A stretch of DNA of 64,000 nt, taken from assembly GCF_040536835.1 (NCBI RefSeq), contig NZ_CP159578.1, positions 2,666,001 to 2,730,000 of the forward strand, in the 5' to 3' direction. The first letter of the stretch is position 1. Each line of letters starts with the position of its first letter. This document shows, piece after piece, positions 1 through 8,205 of this stretch. Below the pieces are notes generated by a model. That model worked only from the letters and a program-made list of their open reading frames with translations. It was not told where the DNA came from and ran no database searches. The translations under genes were made by a program, and so were the position numbers. This stretch comes from Salinicola endophyticus (GTDB lineage: Bacteria > Pseudomonadota > Gammaproteobacteria > Pseudomonadales > Halomonadaceae).

Positions 1-596
1 ACCGCCAGCAGCACGCAGAGCAGCGCGGCGCCGGCATTGAGCAGATGCCCGCCCGGCAGCTTGTGCGGCTTGCCGCCGATCTTGCCGGCCAGCTTGCCGA
101 ACGCCACCACCGAACCGGTGAAGGTCACCGCGCCGATGAACACACCCAGCACCACCTCGATCTGCAGGAAGGTCAGCTCCAGCGGGGTCTTGTGGGCCAG
201 GGTCGCGGCGAACGCCGAGAACCCTTCGACATCGATCCCGGCGACGCGGGTAGCCACCACCCGAGCGCGCTCCATCTCGGCGTTGAAGCCGATGAACACC
301 GCCGCCAGGCCGACCACGCTGTGCAGCGCGGCAACCAGCTGCGGCATCTCGGTCATTTCGACCCGGCGCGCCAGCCAGGCGCCGGCCAGGCCGCCGATCA
401 GCATCAGCGGAATCAGCCAGCCGAGCCCGCCGACGCCGGGGCCGAGCGCGGTGAACACCACCGCGATCGCCATCCCCACGATGCCATACCAGACCGCCCG
501 CTTGGCTTTCTCCTGATTGCTCAGCCCGCCCAGCGACAGGATGAACAAAACACTCGCCGCGATCGCCGCGGCGGAAACGAACTCATGTTGCAACAT
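1..596 (-). CDS. pntB: NAD(P) transhydrogenase subunit beta, N-terminal part (cut by window edge)
   Basis: Membrane subunit of the proton-translocating transhydrogenase, which moves hydride between NADH and NADP+ using the proton gradient. About 198 residues are visible; the chain continues past base 1. It begins MLQHEFVSAAAIAAS and shows several hydrophobic helices, then the conserved stretch MPQLVAALHSVVGLAAV. Two in-frame ATGs are adjacent (599 and 596); GGAG on the minus strand lies 7 nt before the second, so 596 is preferred. It lies 16 bp downstream of pntA on the same strand, which is the usual pntAB operon order. The NADP-binding C-terminal domain is outside the window. Confidence 0.93.
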   Translation of the reverse strand, partial: MLQHEFVSAAAIAASVLFILSLGGLSNQEKAKRAVWYGIVGMAIAVVFTALGPGVGGLGWLIPLMLIGGLAGAWLARRVEMTEMPQLVAALHSVVGLAAVFIGFNAEMERARVVATRVAGIDVEGFSAFAATLAHKTPLELTFLQIEVVLGVFIGAVTFTGSVVAFGKLAGKIGGKPHKLPGGHLLNAGAALLCVLLA

Positions 597-612
597 CATC
601 TCTCTCCGCGGG

Positions 613-2184
613 TCAGGATTTCTGGAACATGGCGAGCATGCGTCGGGTGACCAGGAAGCCCCCGACGATATTGATCGAGGCGATCAGCACCGAAATGCCC
701 GCGAGCAGCCCGACCAGCCAGCTGCCCGAGCCGATCTGCAGGATCGCCCCGAGGATCACGATCCCCGAGATGGCGTTGGTCACCGCCATCAGCGGCGTGT
801 GCAGCGAGTGGCTGACGTTCCAGATCACCTGGAAACCGACGAAGCAGGCCAGCGCGAAGACGATGAAGTGCTGCATGAACGAGGCCGGCGCGACCATGCC
901 CAGCAACCACATCAGCACGCCTCCGGCCGCCAGCAGGCCGACCTGGCGCTTGGTCTGGGCGAGGAAGCTTGCGTGCTCGGCGGCGCGCTTCTCCTCCGGC
1001 GTCGGCTCCTTGGGCTTGGCCTTGGGCTTGGCCGCACCGATCGCCTTCACCTTAGGCGGCGGCGGCGGGAAGGTGATCTCGCCGGCATGCGTGGCGGTGG
1101 CGCCGCGGATCACGTCATCTTCCATGTCATGGACGATGACGCCATCCTTCTCCGGCGTCAGATCGGTGAGCATGTGGCGAATGTTGGTGGCGTAGAGCAG
1201 GGATGCCTGGGTCGCCATGCGCGAGGGAAAGTCGGTATAGCCCACCACGATCACGCCGCTGTCGGTGACGATCCGCTCGTCCATCACCGTCAGATCACAG
1301 TTGCCGCCCTTCTCGGCGGCGAGATCGACGATCACCGAGCCAGGCTTCATCGCCGCCACCATCTCCTCGAGCCACAGCTTGGGCGCCGGGCGCCCGGGGA
1401 TCAGCGCGGTGGTGATGACGATATCGACCTCAGGGGCCTGCTCGCGGAACAGCGCCAGCTGCTTCTCGCGGAACTCCGGGCTCGAGGGCGAGGCGTAGCC
1501 GCCGCTGCCCGAACCATCCTGGCTATCCTCGAAGTCGAGGAACAGGAACTCGGCGCCCATCGACTCGATCTGCTCGGCGACCTCCGGGCGCACATCGAAG
1601 GCGCGCACCACCGCCCCCAGGCTGGTGGCGGTACCGATGGCGGCAAGCCCGGCCACGCCGGCGCCGAGCACCAGCACCTTGGCCGGCGGTACCTTGCCGG
1701 CGGCGGTGACCTGGCCGGTGAAGAAGCGCCCGAACTGGTTGCCGGCTTCGATCACCGCGCGGTAGCCGGCGATGTTCGCGGTGCTCGAGAGCGCATCCAT
1801 CTTCTGCGCCCGCGAGATACGCGGCACCATGTCCATCGCCACCACGGTGGCGCCCTTCTCGCGGCAGCGCGCCAGGCGCGCCTCGTTCTGCGCCGGCCAG
1901 AAGAAGGCGATCAACGTCTGCCCGTCGCGCAGCCGCTCGATCTCGGCATCGAGGGGTTCGCGTACCTTGATCACCACCTCGGCGGTTTCCCACAGCGCTT
2001 CGGCGTCGTCGACCAGGGTCACCCCGGCCGCCTGATAGGCGTCGTCGCTGAAACCGGCGGCGACGCCCGCACCGCGCTCGAGCAGGCACTCGTGCCCGAG
2101 CTTCTGGATCTGCTGCGCGCTCTCCGGGGTCAGGGCGACCCGCGCTTCGCCCTTGGCGATCTCTTTGGGGGCGCCAATTCTCAT
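613..2184 (-). CDS. pntA: Re/Si-specific NAD(P)(+) transhydrogenase subunit alpha
   Basis: NAD(H)-binding subunit of the energy-linked transhydrogenase. The 523-residue product opens [17 protein letters not shown], has [15 protein letters not shown], the NAD-binding [11 protein letters not shown] and the loop [10 protein letters not shown], then a proline-rich linker (about 390-430) and C-terminal membrane helices ending near FQKS. This is the single-chain enterobacterial-type PntA (about 510 residues in E. coli), not the split PntAA/PntAB form. The start was set at 2184 because MRIGAPKE is the family N-terminus and GAGGTGG sits 5 nt upstream; a longer in-frame extension has no homology. It is first in the operon with pntB and has a long upstream region holding a perfect palindrome. 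Confidence 0.96.
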   Translation of the reverse strand: MRIGAPKEIAKGEARVALTPESAQQIQKLGHECLLERGAGVAAGFSDDAYQAAGVTLVDDAEALWETAEVVIKVREPLDAEIERLRDGQTLIAFFWPAQNEARLARCREKGATVVAMDMVPRISRAQKMDALSSTANIAGYRAVIEAGNQFGRFFTGQVTAAGKVPPAKVLVLGAGVAGLAAIGTATSLGAVVRAFDVRPEVAEQIESMGAEFLFLDFEDSQDGSGSGGYASPSSPEFREKQLALFREQAPEVDIVITTALIPGRPAPKLWLEEMVAAMKPGSVIVDLAAEKGGNCDLTVMDERIVTDSGVIVVGYTDFPSRMATQASLLYATNIRHMLTDLTPEKDGVIVHDMEDDVIRGATATHAGEITFPPPPPKVKAIGAAKPKAKPKEPTPEEKRAAEHASFLAQTKRQVGLLAAGGVLMWLLGMVAPASFMQHFIVFALACFVGFQVIWNVSHSLHTPLMAVTNAISGIVILGAILQIGSGSWLVGLLAGISVLIASINIVGGFLVTRRMLAMFQKS

Positions 2185-2488
2185 GCCGCCACCTCGCGCA
2201 GCGACGGCGCCACGCCGCCGCTCAGGTCGGATTCGGCCAGGCCGCGCGGGGCAAGCCCTGCGCAGCGCCAAAACGGACACGGCATCGCTCGATCGGCCAT
2301 GCGTCGGTTCTCCTGTGGGGTCGAGATAAGGGCGCCCTCCCCCGGCACCAGCAGAGCCACCGAACGCCGATCAACGGCCGTCCGGCAGCGCCACCCGCGC
2401 GAGGGAGAGCGCCTGAATGAGCCCAAGTGTTCGATAAAGCCGACGGCGGGATCAAGACGCACGCAGAAAAACCAACCCGCTCAATATT

Positions 2489-2503
2489 TTATGGTGACCA
2501 TAA
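2489..2503. promoter_or_regulatory. Perfect 15-bp palindrome upstream of pntAB
   Basis: The sequence TTATGGTGACCATAA is a perfect inverted repeat with a 7-bp arm about 305 bp upstream of the pntA start, in an AT-rich patch. On the minus strand a TAAAAT hexamer overlaps its edge and could be a -10 element, though no good -35 is seen. Size and symmetry fit a dimeric repressor operator. The cognate regulator is not identified. Confidence 0.4.
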
Positions 2504-2680
2504 CCGAATCGTTATGCCTAAAACCCTTCCCAAGCCATTGATTAACAATACAAAAAACAGACCTTGGGCATGAGTTATCAATGCCATAACGCATTCCTTA
2601 TTCGTCCCAATTGGCGGCTTTCTGCGCGCCGCCATCACCGAGAGGAAGGGTCAGGCGAGAAGTACCGGTACGGGAAGCCT

Positions 2681-2712
2681 CTGCGCCAGGTCCCGGGCGG
2701 GACCTGGCGCAG
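2681..2712 (-). terminator. Hairpin downstream of selO
   Basis: A perfect 14-bp stem (2681-2694 with 2699-2712) and a 4-base loop lie 40 bp past the selO stop. It lacks a clear U-tract on the minus strand, so it may act as an mRNA-stabilising hairpin rather than a full intrinsic terminator. Confidence 0.6.
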
Positions 2713-2751
2713 GCGGACTAAAGACAGACTCAGGAAGCGCTCGCGATCGGC

Positions 2752-4212
2752 TCAGGAGGAGCAGGAGAGGCACACCGGTGGCGCGCTGGCGGCCGGCGCT
2801 TCGGCCCAGGCGGCCATGCCGGGGCGTGCCTCGAACGGCGACGCCAGCAGCTCGCGGAAGGTGCGCAGCGGCTCGGCATCGCCGGCCTGGGCCGCTTCGA
2901 TCACCTGCTGCGCCAGGTGGGTGCGCAGCACGTAGAGCGGGTTGACCCGGCGCATCGCCGCCAGCCGCTCGGTCTCGCCGCGAGATTCATGCGCGAGACG
3001 TGCCCGGTAGCGCGCAAGCCACTCATCGAGCTGGGCATCAGCGACCTCTTCGCTGAGCACCAGGCCCCCGGCGACATCGCTCTCGGACAGGGCGCGGAAG
3101 CTGCGGTGAAAATCCGCGCCCGCCCGACCCAGCATCTCCAGCCAGTCGTCGATCAGCGCCCCATCCTCCTCGCGCTCGACCTCCAGCCCCAGCCGGGCGC
3201 GCATCAGGATGGCGTAGGCCGCCTGCAGCGTCGGCTCGTAGCTGTCGAGGATCTCGCGCAGGCGCTCGGGGGCGATCAGCGGCGTCAGGCACTGGGCCAG
3301 TACGGTGAGATTCCACAGCGCGACGCCGGGCTGCTGGTCGAAGGCGTAACGCCCGCTGGCGTCGGTGTGGTTGGGGGTGAGCTGGGGGTCGTAGCGGTCC
3401 ATGAAGGCGTAGGGGCCGTAGTCCAGCGTCAGCCCCAGGATCGACATGTTGTCGGTGTTCATCACCGAGTGCACGAAGCCATAGGCCTGCCAGCGCGCGA
3501 TCAGCTCCGCGGAGCGGGTCACCACGTCCTGATAGAGCGCCTCCAGCGGCGCCGGCTGGGTCGCGAGCTGCGGCCGATGACGCTCGATCACGTGGTGCAT
3601 CAGGCGCGCGAGATCATCGCTGCGTTTCTGCTGGTAGAGCCACTCGAAGTGGCCGAAGCGCACGTGACTCTCGGCCAGCCGCAGCAGGGTGGCGCCGGGC
3701 TCGACCCGCTCGCGCATCACCTTCTCGCCATTGACCGCCACCGCCAGTGCCAGGGTGGTGGGAATGCGCAGACCGGACATCGCTTCACCGGCGAGATATT
3801 CACGGATCGACGAGCGCAGCACCGCGCGGCCGTCACCGAAGCGTGAATACGGCGTCTGCCCGGCCCCCTTGAGATGCAGATCGCACGGCCCCTGCGGGGT
3901 CAGTGCCTCGCCCAGCAATAGCCCGCGGCCGTCGCCTAGCGCCGGATTGTAGGTGCCGAACTGATGCCCGGTGTATTTCTGTGCCAACGAGTCCATGCCC
4001 GGCAGCAGCGTGGCACCGCTCATCAGCGCGGTGAGCTGGTCGTGGTCGATCGCCTCGGGGTCGAGGCCGAGGCGCAGCGCCGCGGTGGGGCTCAGGTCGA
4101 GCACCCGCGTCTCGGCCCATACGCTGGGCGTGACCCGGGTAAAGAAGTCTTCCGGGAAGCGCGACCAGACGTTATCGAAAACCAGCGCGTCGAGACCGTT
4201 GTCAGCCGTCAT
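2752..4212 (-). CDS. selO: Protein adenylyltransferase SelO (YdiU family)
   Basis: SelO is a pseudokinase-fold enzyme that transfers AMP from ATP to Ser, Thr or Tyr of target proteins and is linked to redox stress. The 486-residue product has KYTGHQFG and NPALGDGRG (about 80-97), the nucleotide-binding LKGAGQTPYSRFGDGRA, the catalytic-loop-like VMNTDNMSILG (about 250-260) and the metal-binding LDYGPYAFMD. It ends CLSCSS: the second Cys of this CxxC occupies the antepenultimate position, where eukaryotic SelO carries selenocysteine. Full length for the family and a separate transcription unit. Confidence 0.94.
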   Translation of the reverse strand: MTADNGLDALVFDNVWSRFPEDFFTRVTPSVWAETRVLDLSPTAALRLGLDPEAIDHDQLTALMSGATLLPGMDSLAQKYTGHQFGTYNPALGDGRGLLLGEALTPQGPCDLHLKGAGQTPYSRFGDGRAVLRSSIREYLAGEAMSGLRIPTTLALAVAVNGEKVMRERVEPGATLLRLAESHVRFGHFEWLYQQKRSDDLARLMHHVIERHRPQLATQPAPLEALYQDVVTRSAELIARWQAYGFVHSVMNTDNMSILGLTLDYGPYAFMDRYDPQLTPNHTDASGRYAFDQQPGVALWNLTVLAQCLTPLIAPERLREILDSYEPTLQAAYAILMRARLGLEVEREEDGALIDDWLEMLGRAGADFHRSFRALSESDVAGGLVLSEEVADAQLDEWLARYRARLAHESRGETERLAAMRRVNPLYVLRTHLAQQVIEAAQAGDAEPLRTFRELLASPFEARPGMAAWAEAPAASAPPVCLSCSS

Positions 4213-4453
4213 GCCGTCCTCCTCGAAGCGGGGTGGGTAGTGGCGAGATCGTGGCGGGAATGACGCTCTAGCTTACACCCTCACCCCGCGGTCCTGCACA
4301 CCAGCCAGCCCTGCCACCAGCCGGCACCGCAGGCAGACCCCGCCGGGCGCTGCCCGAGGACAGGCGCGAGGCGTGGCGAGACGGTGATGTGGCAAGACAC
4401 AGTGGTAAAGGCCGGATCAGGCGGAAAAGGCCGGGCAAGCGCGAAAGGCGAGA

Positions 4454-5320
4454 TCAGGCGGGGCTGGCGTCGCTGTCGCTGGCATCCAGACCGTGATCGC
4501 GGATCAGCTCACCATTGGTGCGCAGGAGTGCCAGCAGCTGCTGCTGATAGTCGGGCGAGGTGGAGTAGTTGTGCAGCTTGCCGATCAGCCGCTCGGCCGA
4601 GATCGAGCGTCCGCGCGTGGCCAGCGTCATGCGCTCCTGGCGCAGCTGGGAATAGGCGCGGTGGGTATTGAGATTGTGCAGATAGGCGCGCACGCCGTCA
4701 CGCACGCTGTCGAACACCTGGAAACGCCGCGAGGTGCCGTTCTGGGCAATACCGCAGCCGGGCGAGAAACAGCGCATGCCGAACAGGTTGTTGCTCTCGC
4801 GGGCAATACGCGAGGTGCCCCAACCGGACTCTTCGACGGCCTGGATCACCACCATCTCCAGCGGAATGGTATTGACCCGGCTGAGCAGCTCCGGGCTGAC
4901 CTGGCCCGGTTTGCAGCTCACCCCATAGGCGTCGCACAGCCGCGCCAGACGCGCTTTCTCGTCGTCACGCAGCGGATTGACCCGGGTGCTGATCGCGAAC
5001 AGCCAGTTGCGGTCGCGCTGGATCTGCGCATTCTCGGCCTGGACCAGCGGCACCAGCAGTCCGAGGAAGGCCGCCTTGCGCTTGGCGCCGGCCTTGTACT
5101 CGCGCAGATCGGGCAGCTCGCTGACCGGATCCAGGGCTGGCTGGGTGACGCTACTGTAGAGGGTGGGCGCAGTTTCGGATGCCGGTTCGGCCTGAGCCGA
5201 CATCGGAAACGGGGCTTGCGCCAGGGTCAGTACGGCAGTCAAGGCCAGAGCAGTGGTACGACGACTGAGCCCCGGCCGACGGGTCGATCGCCCATCGGCC
5301 GGGGGAAAGGATCGCGACAT
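4454..5320 (-). CDS. Bax-like glucosaminidase-domain protein
   Basis: The 288-residue product has an N-terminal signal region (TTALALTAVLTLAQAPF, ending around AQAEP) and a C-terminal mannosyl-glycoprotein endo-beta-N-acetylglucosaminidase domain with the catalytic-Glu context VIQAVEESGWGTSRIA and SNNLFGMRCF. It resembles E. coli Bax, a putative peptidoglycan hydrolase of the periplasm. The start at 5320 is chosen from GAGGAG 7-8 nt upstream; an upstream ATG at 5428 would add a non-conserved leader. No obvious operon partner. The substrate bond is inferred from the family. Confidence 0.85.
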   Translation of the reverse strand: MSRSFPPADGRSTRRPGLSRRTTALALTAVLTLAQAPFPMSAQAEPASETAPTLYSSVTQPALDPVSELPDLREYKAGAKRKAAFLGLLVPLVQAENAQIQRDRNWLFAISTRVNPLRDDEKARLARLCDAYGVSCKPGQVSPELLSRVNTIPLEMVVIQAVEESGWGTSRIARESNNLFGMRCFSPGCGIAQNGTSRRFQVFDSVRDGVRAYLHNLNTHRAYSQLRQERMTLATRGRSISAERLIGKLHNYSTSPDYQQQLLALLRTNGELIRDHGLDASDSDASPA

Positions 5321-5420
5321 GGTGGCGCTCCTCGTATGGAAAGATGGCAGCAGGCTAACAGCAATTCGCCGCCAAGTTGAGTAAATATCGTGCAAAGTCT
5401 TCGGACAGGCCGTGAATTCG

Positions 5421-5563
5421 GGAACCACTGCATAAATGCCTGCACGAGCGAATGGCTGCGTTGCGCGGTACTCGAAGGCTCGCCTAACCCCATGTTATGT
5501 CTCGCCTTCTGCGTTCCGTGCGCCTTGCCCTTCATCTCGTTCGGCGATTTATTCAGCACTTCC
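5421..5563. repeat. 143-bp imperfect palindromic element
   Basis: The two ends are inverted copies: GGAACCACTGCATAAAT at the left and, read on the minus strand, GGAAGTGCTGAATAAAT at the right. The similarity continues inward for roughly 65 bases per arm (ACGAGCGAATGGCTGCGTTG versus ACGAGATGAAGGGCAAGGCG, then AAGGCTCGCCTAAC versus AAGGCGAGACATAAC). It contains no gene. This structure fits a non-autonomous mobile element or a large REP-like unit. Confidence 0.65.
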
Positions 5564-5583
5564 TTCGCAGGCCCCGAAAAGCA

Positions 5584-5614
5584 CTCGGCCGGCCCCGAAA
5601 CGGGGCCGGCCGAG
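5584..5614 (-). terminator. htpG intrinsic terminator
   Basis: A perfect 14-bp GC-rich stem (5584-5597 with 5601-5614) with an AAA loop is followed on the minus strand by TGCTTTTC. It starts about 40 bp after the htpG stop. Confidence 0.8.
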
Positions 5615-5654
5615 CCAGCGGACGTAGCGCCGAGCGAGGTCGACGCCGGGCCGG

Positions 5655-7553
5655 TCAGGCGCTCAGCAGCGCATTGAGCCGCTTGACGTAGGCAGCCGGA
5701 TCATCGAGATGACCGCCCTCGGCGATCACCGCCTGATCGAGCAGAATGCGCGACAGATCGCTGAAGCGCTCGCCGTCGGCAGACTCCAGCCGCGCTACCA
5801 GCGCATGCTCGGGATTGAGCTCGAGGATCGGCTTGACCTCGGGCAGGGTCTGGCCTGCGGCCTCCATCAGCCGGCGCATCTGGAAGCCCATCTCGTGCTC
5901 GGGCAGCACCACGCAGGCCGGCGAGTCGGTCAGGCGATGCGTCACACGGACCTCCTGGACATCCTCGCCCAGCGCCTCCTTGACCCGCTTGACCAGATCT
6001 TCCTTGGCCTTGGCGGTTTCCTCCTGAGCCTGCTTCTCGGCTTCGTCGGCCATGTCGTCGAGGTCCAGGTCGCCCTTGGCCACATCGGCCAGCGACTTGC
6101 CGTCGAACTCGGTGAGATGGCTCATCAGCCACTCGTCGATGCGGTCGTGCAGCAGCACCACCTCGATGCCCTTCTTGCGGAAGATCTCCAGGTGCGGGCT
6201 GTGACGCGCGGCGTTGAAGCTGTCGGCGACGATGTAGTAGATCTTCTGCTGGCCTGCCTTCATGCGCTCGACGTAATCCGCCAGCGACTGGTCCTGCACG
6301 CTGCTGTCGGTATGAGTGGTCGAGAAGCGCAGGAGCTCGGCGATCTTGTCGCGGTTGGCGTAGTCCTCCGCCGGGCCCTCCTTGAGCACGCTGCCGAAGG
6401 TGTTCCAGAAGGTCTGATAGGCCTCCTTGTCCTTGGCCAGCTTCTTGAGCATGTCCAGCGCGCGCTTGGTCAGCGCCGACTTCATCGAGTCGACCTGGGG
6501 CGACTTCTGCAGCAGCTCGCGCGAGACGTTGAGCGGCAGATCCTTGGAATCGAGCACGCCCTTGACGAAACGCAGGTAGAGCGGCAGGAAGGCTTCGGCG
6601 TCGTCCATGATGAAGACGCGCTGGACGTAGAGCTTGAGCCCGCGCACGCCGTCACGCTGATACAGGTCGAACGGCGCGCGCTCAGGTACATAGAGCAGGC
6701 TGGTGTACTCGAGCTTGCCCTCGACCTTGTTGTGGCTCCAGGTCAGCGGGTCGCTGAAGTCATGCGCGATGTGCTTGTAGAACGCCTTGTACTCGTCGTC
6801 ACTGATCTCGGCCTTGGGCCGTACCCACAGCGCGGTCGCCTCGTTGACCGTCTCCCAGCTGACGGTCTCGCTGCCTTCGATCTCGTTGCCCTCTTCGTCA
6901 CGAGCCTTCTCGACCTTGGGCATGCGCACCGGCACATCGATGTGGTCGGAGTACTTGCGCACCAGATTCTTGAGGCGGAAGTCGTCGGCGAACTCCTTGG
7001 CGTCCTCCTTGAGGTGCAGCACGATCTCGGTGCCGCGCTCGGGGCGCTCGATATCGGCAATGGTGAACTCGCCCTCGCCCTTGGAGCGCCACTCCACGCC
7101 CTGCTCGCTGTCGGCACGGCGGGTACGCACCACCATCTCATCGGCGACGATGAAGCCGGAGTAAAAACCGACCCCGAACTGGCCGATCAGCTTGGCGTCC
7201 TTCTGCTTCTCGCCGGAGAGCTGCTTGAGGAATTCGGCGGTGCCGCTCTTGGCGATGGTGCCGAGGTTCTGGATCACCTCATCGCGGCTCATGCCGATGC
7301 CGGTATCGCGCACGGTAACCGTGCCGGCGTCGGCGTCATGTTCGATCTCGATCCTGAGTTCTGGGTCCTGACCGTAGAGCGCGTCGTTCTCCAGCGCTTC
7401 GTAACGCAGCTTGTCGCAGGCGTCGGCGGCGTTGGAGATCAGCTCACGCAGGAAGATCTCCCGATTGGAGTACAGGGAGTGGATCATCAAGTGCAACAGC
7501 TGCTTGACCTCGGTCTGGAAACCGAGCGTTTCTTCTTGAGTGGCAGTGGTCAT
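5655..7553 (-). CDS. htpG: Molecular chaperone HtpG (Hsp90)
   Basis: ATP-dependent cytosolic chaperone. The 632-residue product has the GHKL ATPase motifs in order: [17 protein letters not shown] (about 35-52), [11 protein letters not shown], and [15 protein letters not shown] (about 118-132). The middle domain has the conserved [11 protein letters not shown]; the C-terminal dimerisation part contains [12 protein letters not shown]. coli HtpG has 624 residues, so it is full length. The start at 7553 (MTTATQEE) has AGAGG 7 nt upstream; a TTG/ATG six codons further up is less well placed. A strong terminator follows, so it is probably monocistronic. A sigma-32 promoter would be expected but was not resolved. 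Confidence 0.97.
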   Translation of the reverse strand: MTTATQEETLGFQTEVKQLLHLMIHSLYSNREIFLRELISNAADACDKLRYEALENDALYGQDPELRIEIEHDADAGTVTVRDTGIGMSRDEVIQNLGTIAKSGTAEFLKQLSGEKQKDAKLIGQFGVGFYSGFIVADEMVVRTRRADSEQGVEWRSKGEGEFTIADIERPERGTEIVLHLKEDAKEFADDFRLKNLVRKYSDHIDVPVRMPKVEKARDEEGNEIEGSETVSWETVNEATALWVRPKAEISDDEYKAFYKHIAHDFSDPLTWSHNKVEGKLEYTSLLYVPERAPFDLYQRDGVRGLKLYVQRVFIMDDAEAFLPLYLRFVKGVLDSKDLPLNVSRELLQKSPQVDSMKSALTKRALDMLKKLAKDKEAYQTFWNTFGSVLKEGPAEDYANRDKIAELLRFSTTHTDSSVQDQSLADYVERMKAGQQKIYYIVADSFNAARHSPHLEIFRKKGIEVVLLHDRIDEWLMSHLTEFDGKSLADVAKGDLDLDDMADEAEKQAQEETAKAKEDLVKRVKEALGEDVQEVRVTHRLTDSPACVVLPEHEMGFQMRRLMEAAGQTLPEVKPILELNPEHALVARLESADGERFSDLSRILLDQAVIAEGGHLDDPAAYVKRLNALLSA

Positions 7554-7667
7554 CGGTGAGCCTCTTGACACGGTTGCGAAGTAAAAAGACCAAGGAAATG
7601 AAGACGATCAGCGATATGGGGGTGGCCGGTGGCTTTTCAACCACTGCCGTTTCAGGCCCTGCGATTC

Positions 7668-8012
7668 TCAGGCACCGCGCTGCGGCGCGGCGGGATCGTC
7701 GTCCCAGCCCTTCCAGCGCCGGTAGCCGTCGAGCGCGTGATCGACCCGGGTGAGCAGCCAGCCGACGATGAAGACATCGTCGACCAGGCCGATCACCATC
7801 AGGAAGTCGGGAATCAGGTCGAGCGGCGAGACCAGATAGACCAGCGCCGCGGCCATCCAGGCGAAGGCCGCCCACGGCACCGGGCGGTAGCGTCCGCGCA
7901 CCACGTCGGCGGTCATCGGGCCGAATACCCGAAAAGCCCGGCCGATGCGCGCCAGCGCGCCGCCGCGCTGCTTGAGCCGCGAGAGTTGAGTCAACCAACG
8001 CCAAGGTGTCAT
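7668..8012 (-). CDS. YkvA/DUF1232 family membrane protein
   Basis: Small (114 residues) membrane protein with the DUF1232 core: AALVYLVSPLDLIPDFLMVIG followed by LVDDVFIVGWLL. The motif SPLDLIPDF is diagnostic of the family, whose function is unknown. The start at 8012 (MTPWRWLTQ) has AAGGAGG 8 nt upstream. Its C-terminus is Asp/Pro rich. It lies upstream of htpG on the same strand with a 114-bp gap and is divergent from slt. Confidence 0.85.
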   Translation of the reverse strand: MTPWRWLTQLSRLKQRGGALARIGRAFRVFGPMTADVVRGRYRPVPWAAFAWMAAALVYLVSPLDLIPDFLMVIGLVDDVFIVGWLLTRVDHALDGYRRWKGWDDDPAAPQRGA

Positions 8013-8205
8013 ACGCTCGGCCTCCTTGAGAAAAGCGACGCTTATCGGTCGATGGGCAATGGCGCCCTGAGGGTATAGATGGTTACGATTGTGCCTGGAT
8101 TCAACGCCGGGGACGGTGGCGCGGCCATACCGCCCCCGGCGCACGACATCCATGCCGGCGATTTACCCCGGCGTGAGATGCACCGACCCGACGAGAGAGT
8201 TCGCG

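Larger units (their letters stand above)
2185..2751. other. Intergenic region upstream of pntAB
   Basis: About 570 bases with no convincing gene. It is clearly AT-richer than its flanks around 2460-2600. It holds the pntAB promoter region, the 15-bp palindrome at 2489-2503, and the selO terminator hairpin at 2681-2712. Open frames here have no recognisable protein features. Confidence 0.7.
5321..5654. other. Intergenic region between bax-like gene and htpG
   Basis: No gene is seen in these 334 bases. The stretch holds a 143-bp palindromic repeat element (5421-5563) and the htpG terminator (5584-5614), and presumably the promoter for the bax-like gene at the left end. Confidence 0.7.

Noticed and set aside
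2564..2935. Plus-strand frame between pntA and selO
   Set aside because: It enters the selO gene antisense and has no protein features.
5709..7559. Long plus-strand frame opposite htpG
   Set aside because: Antisense shadow of htpG, as expected from GC-rich codon structure.
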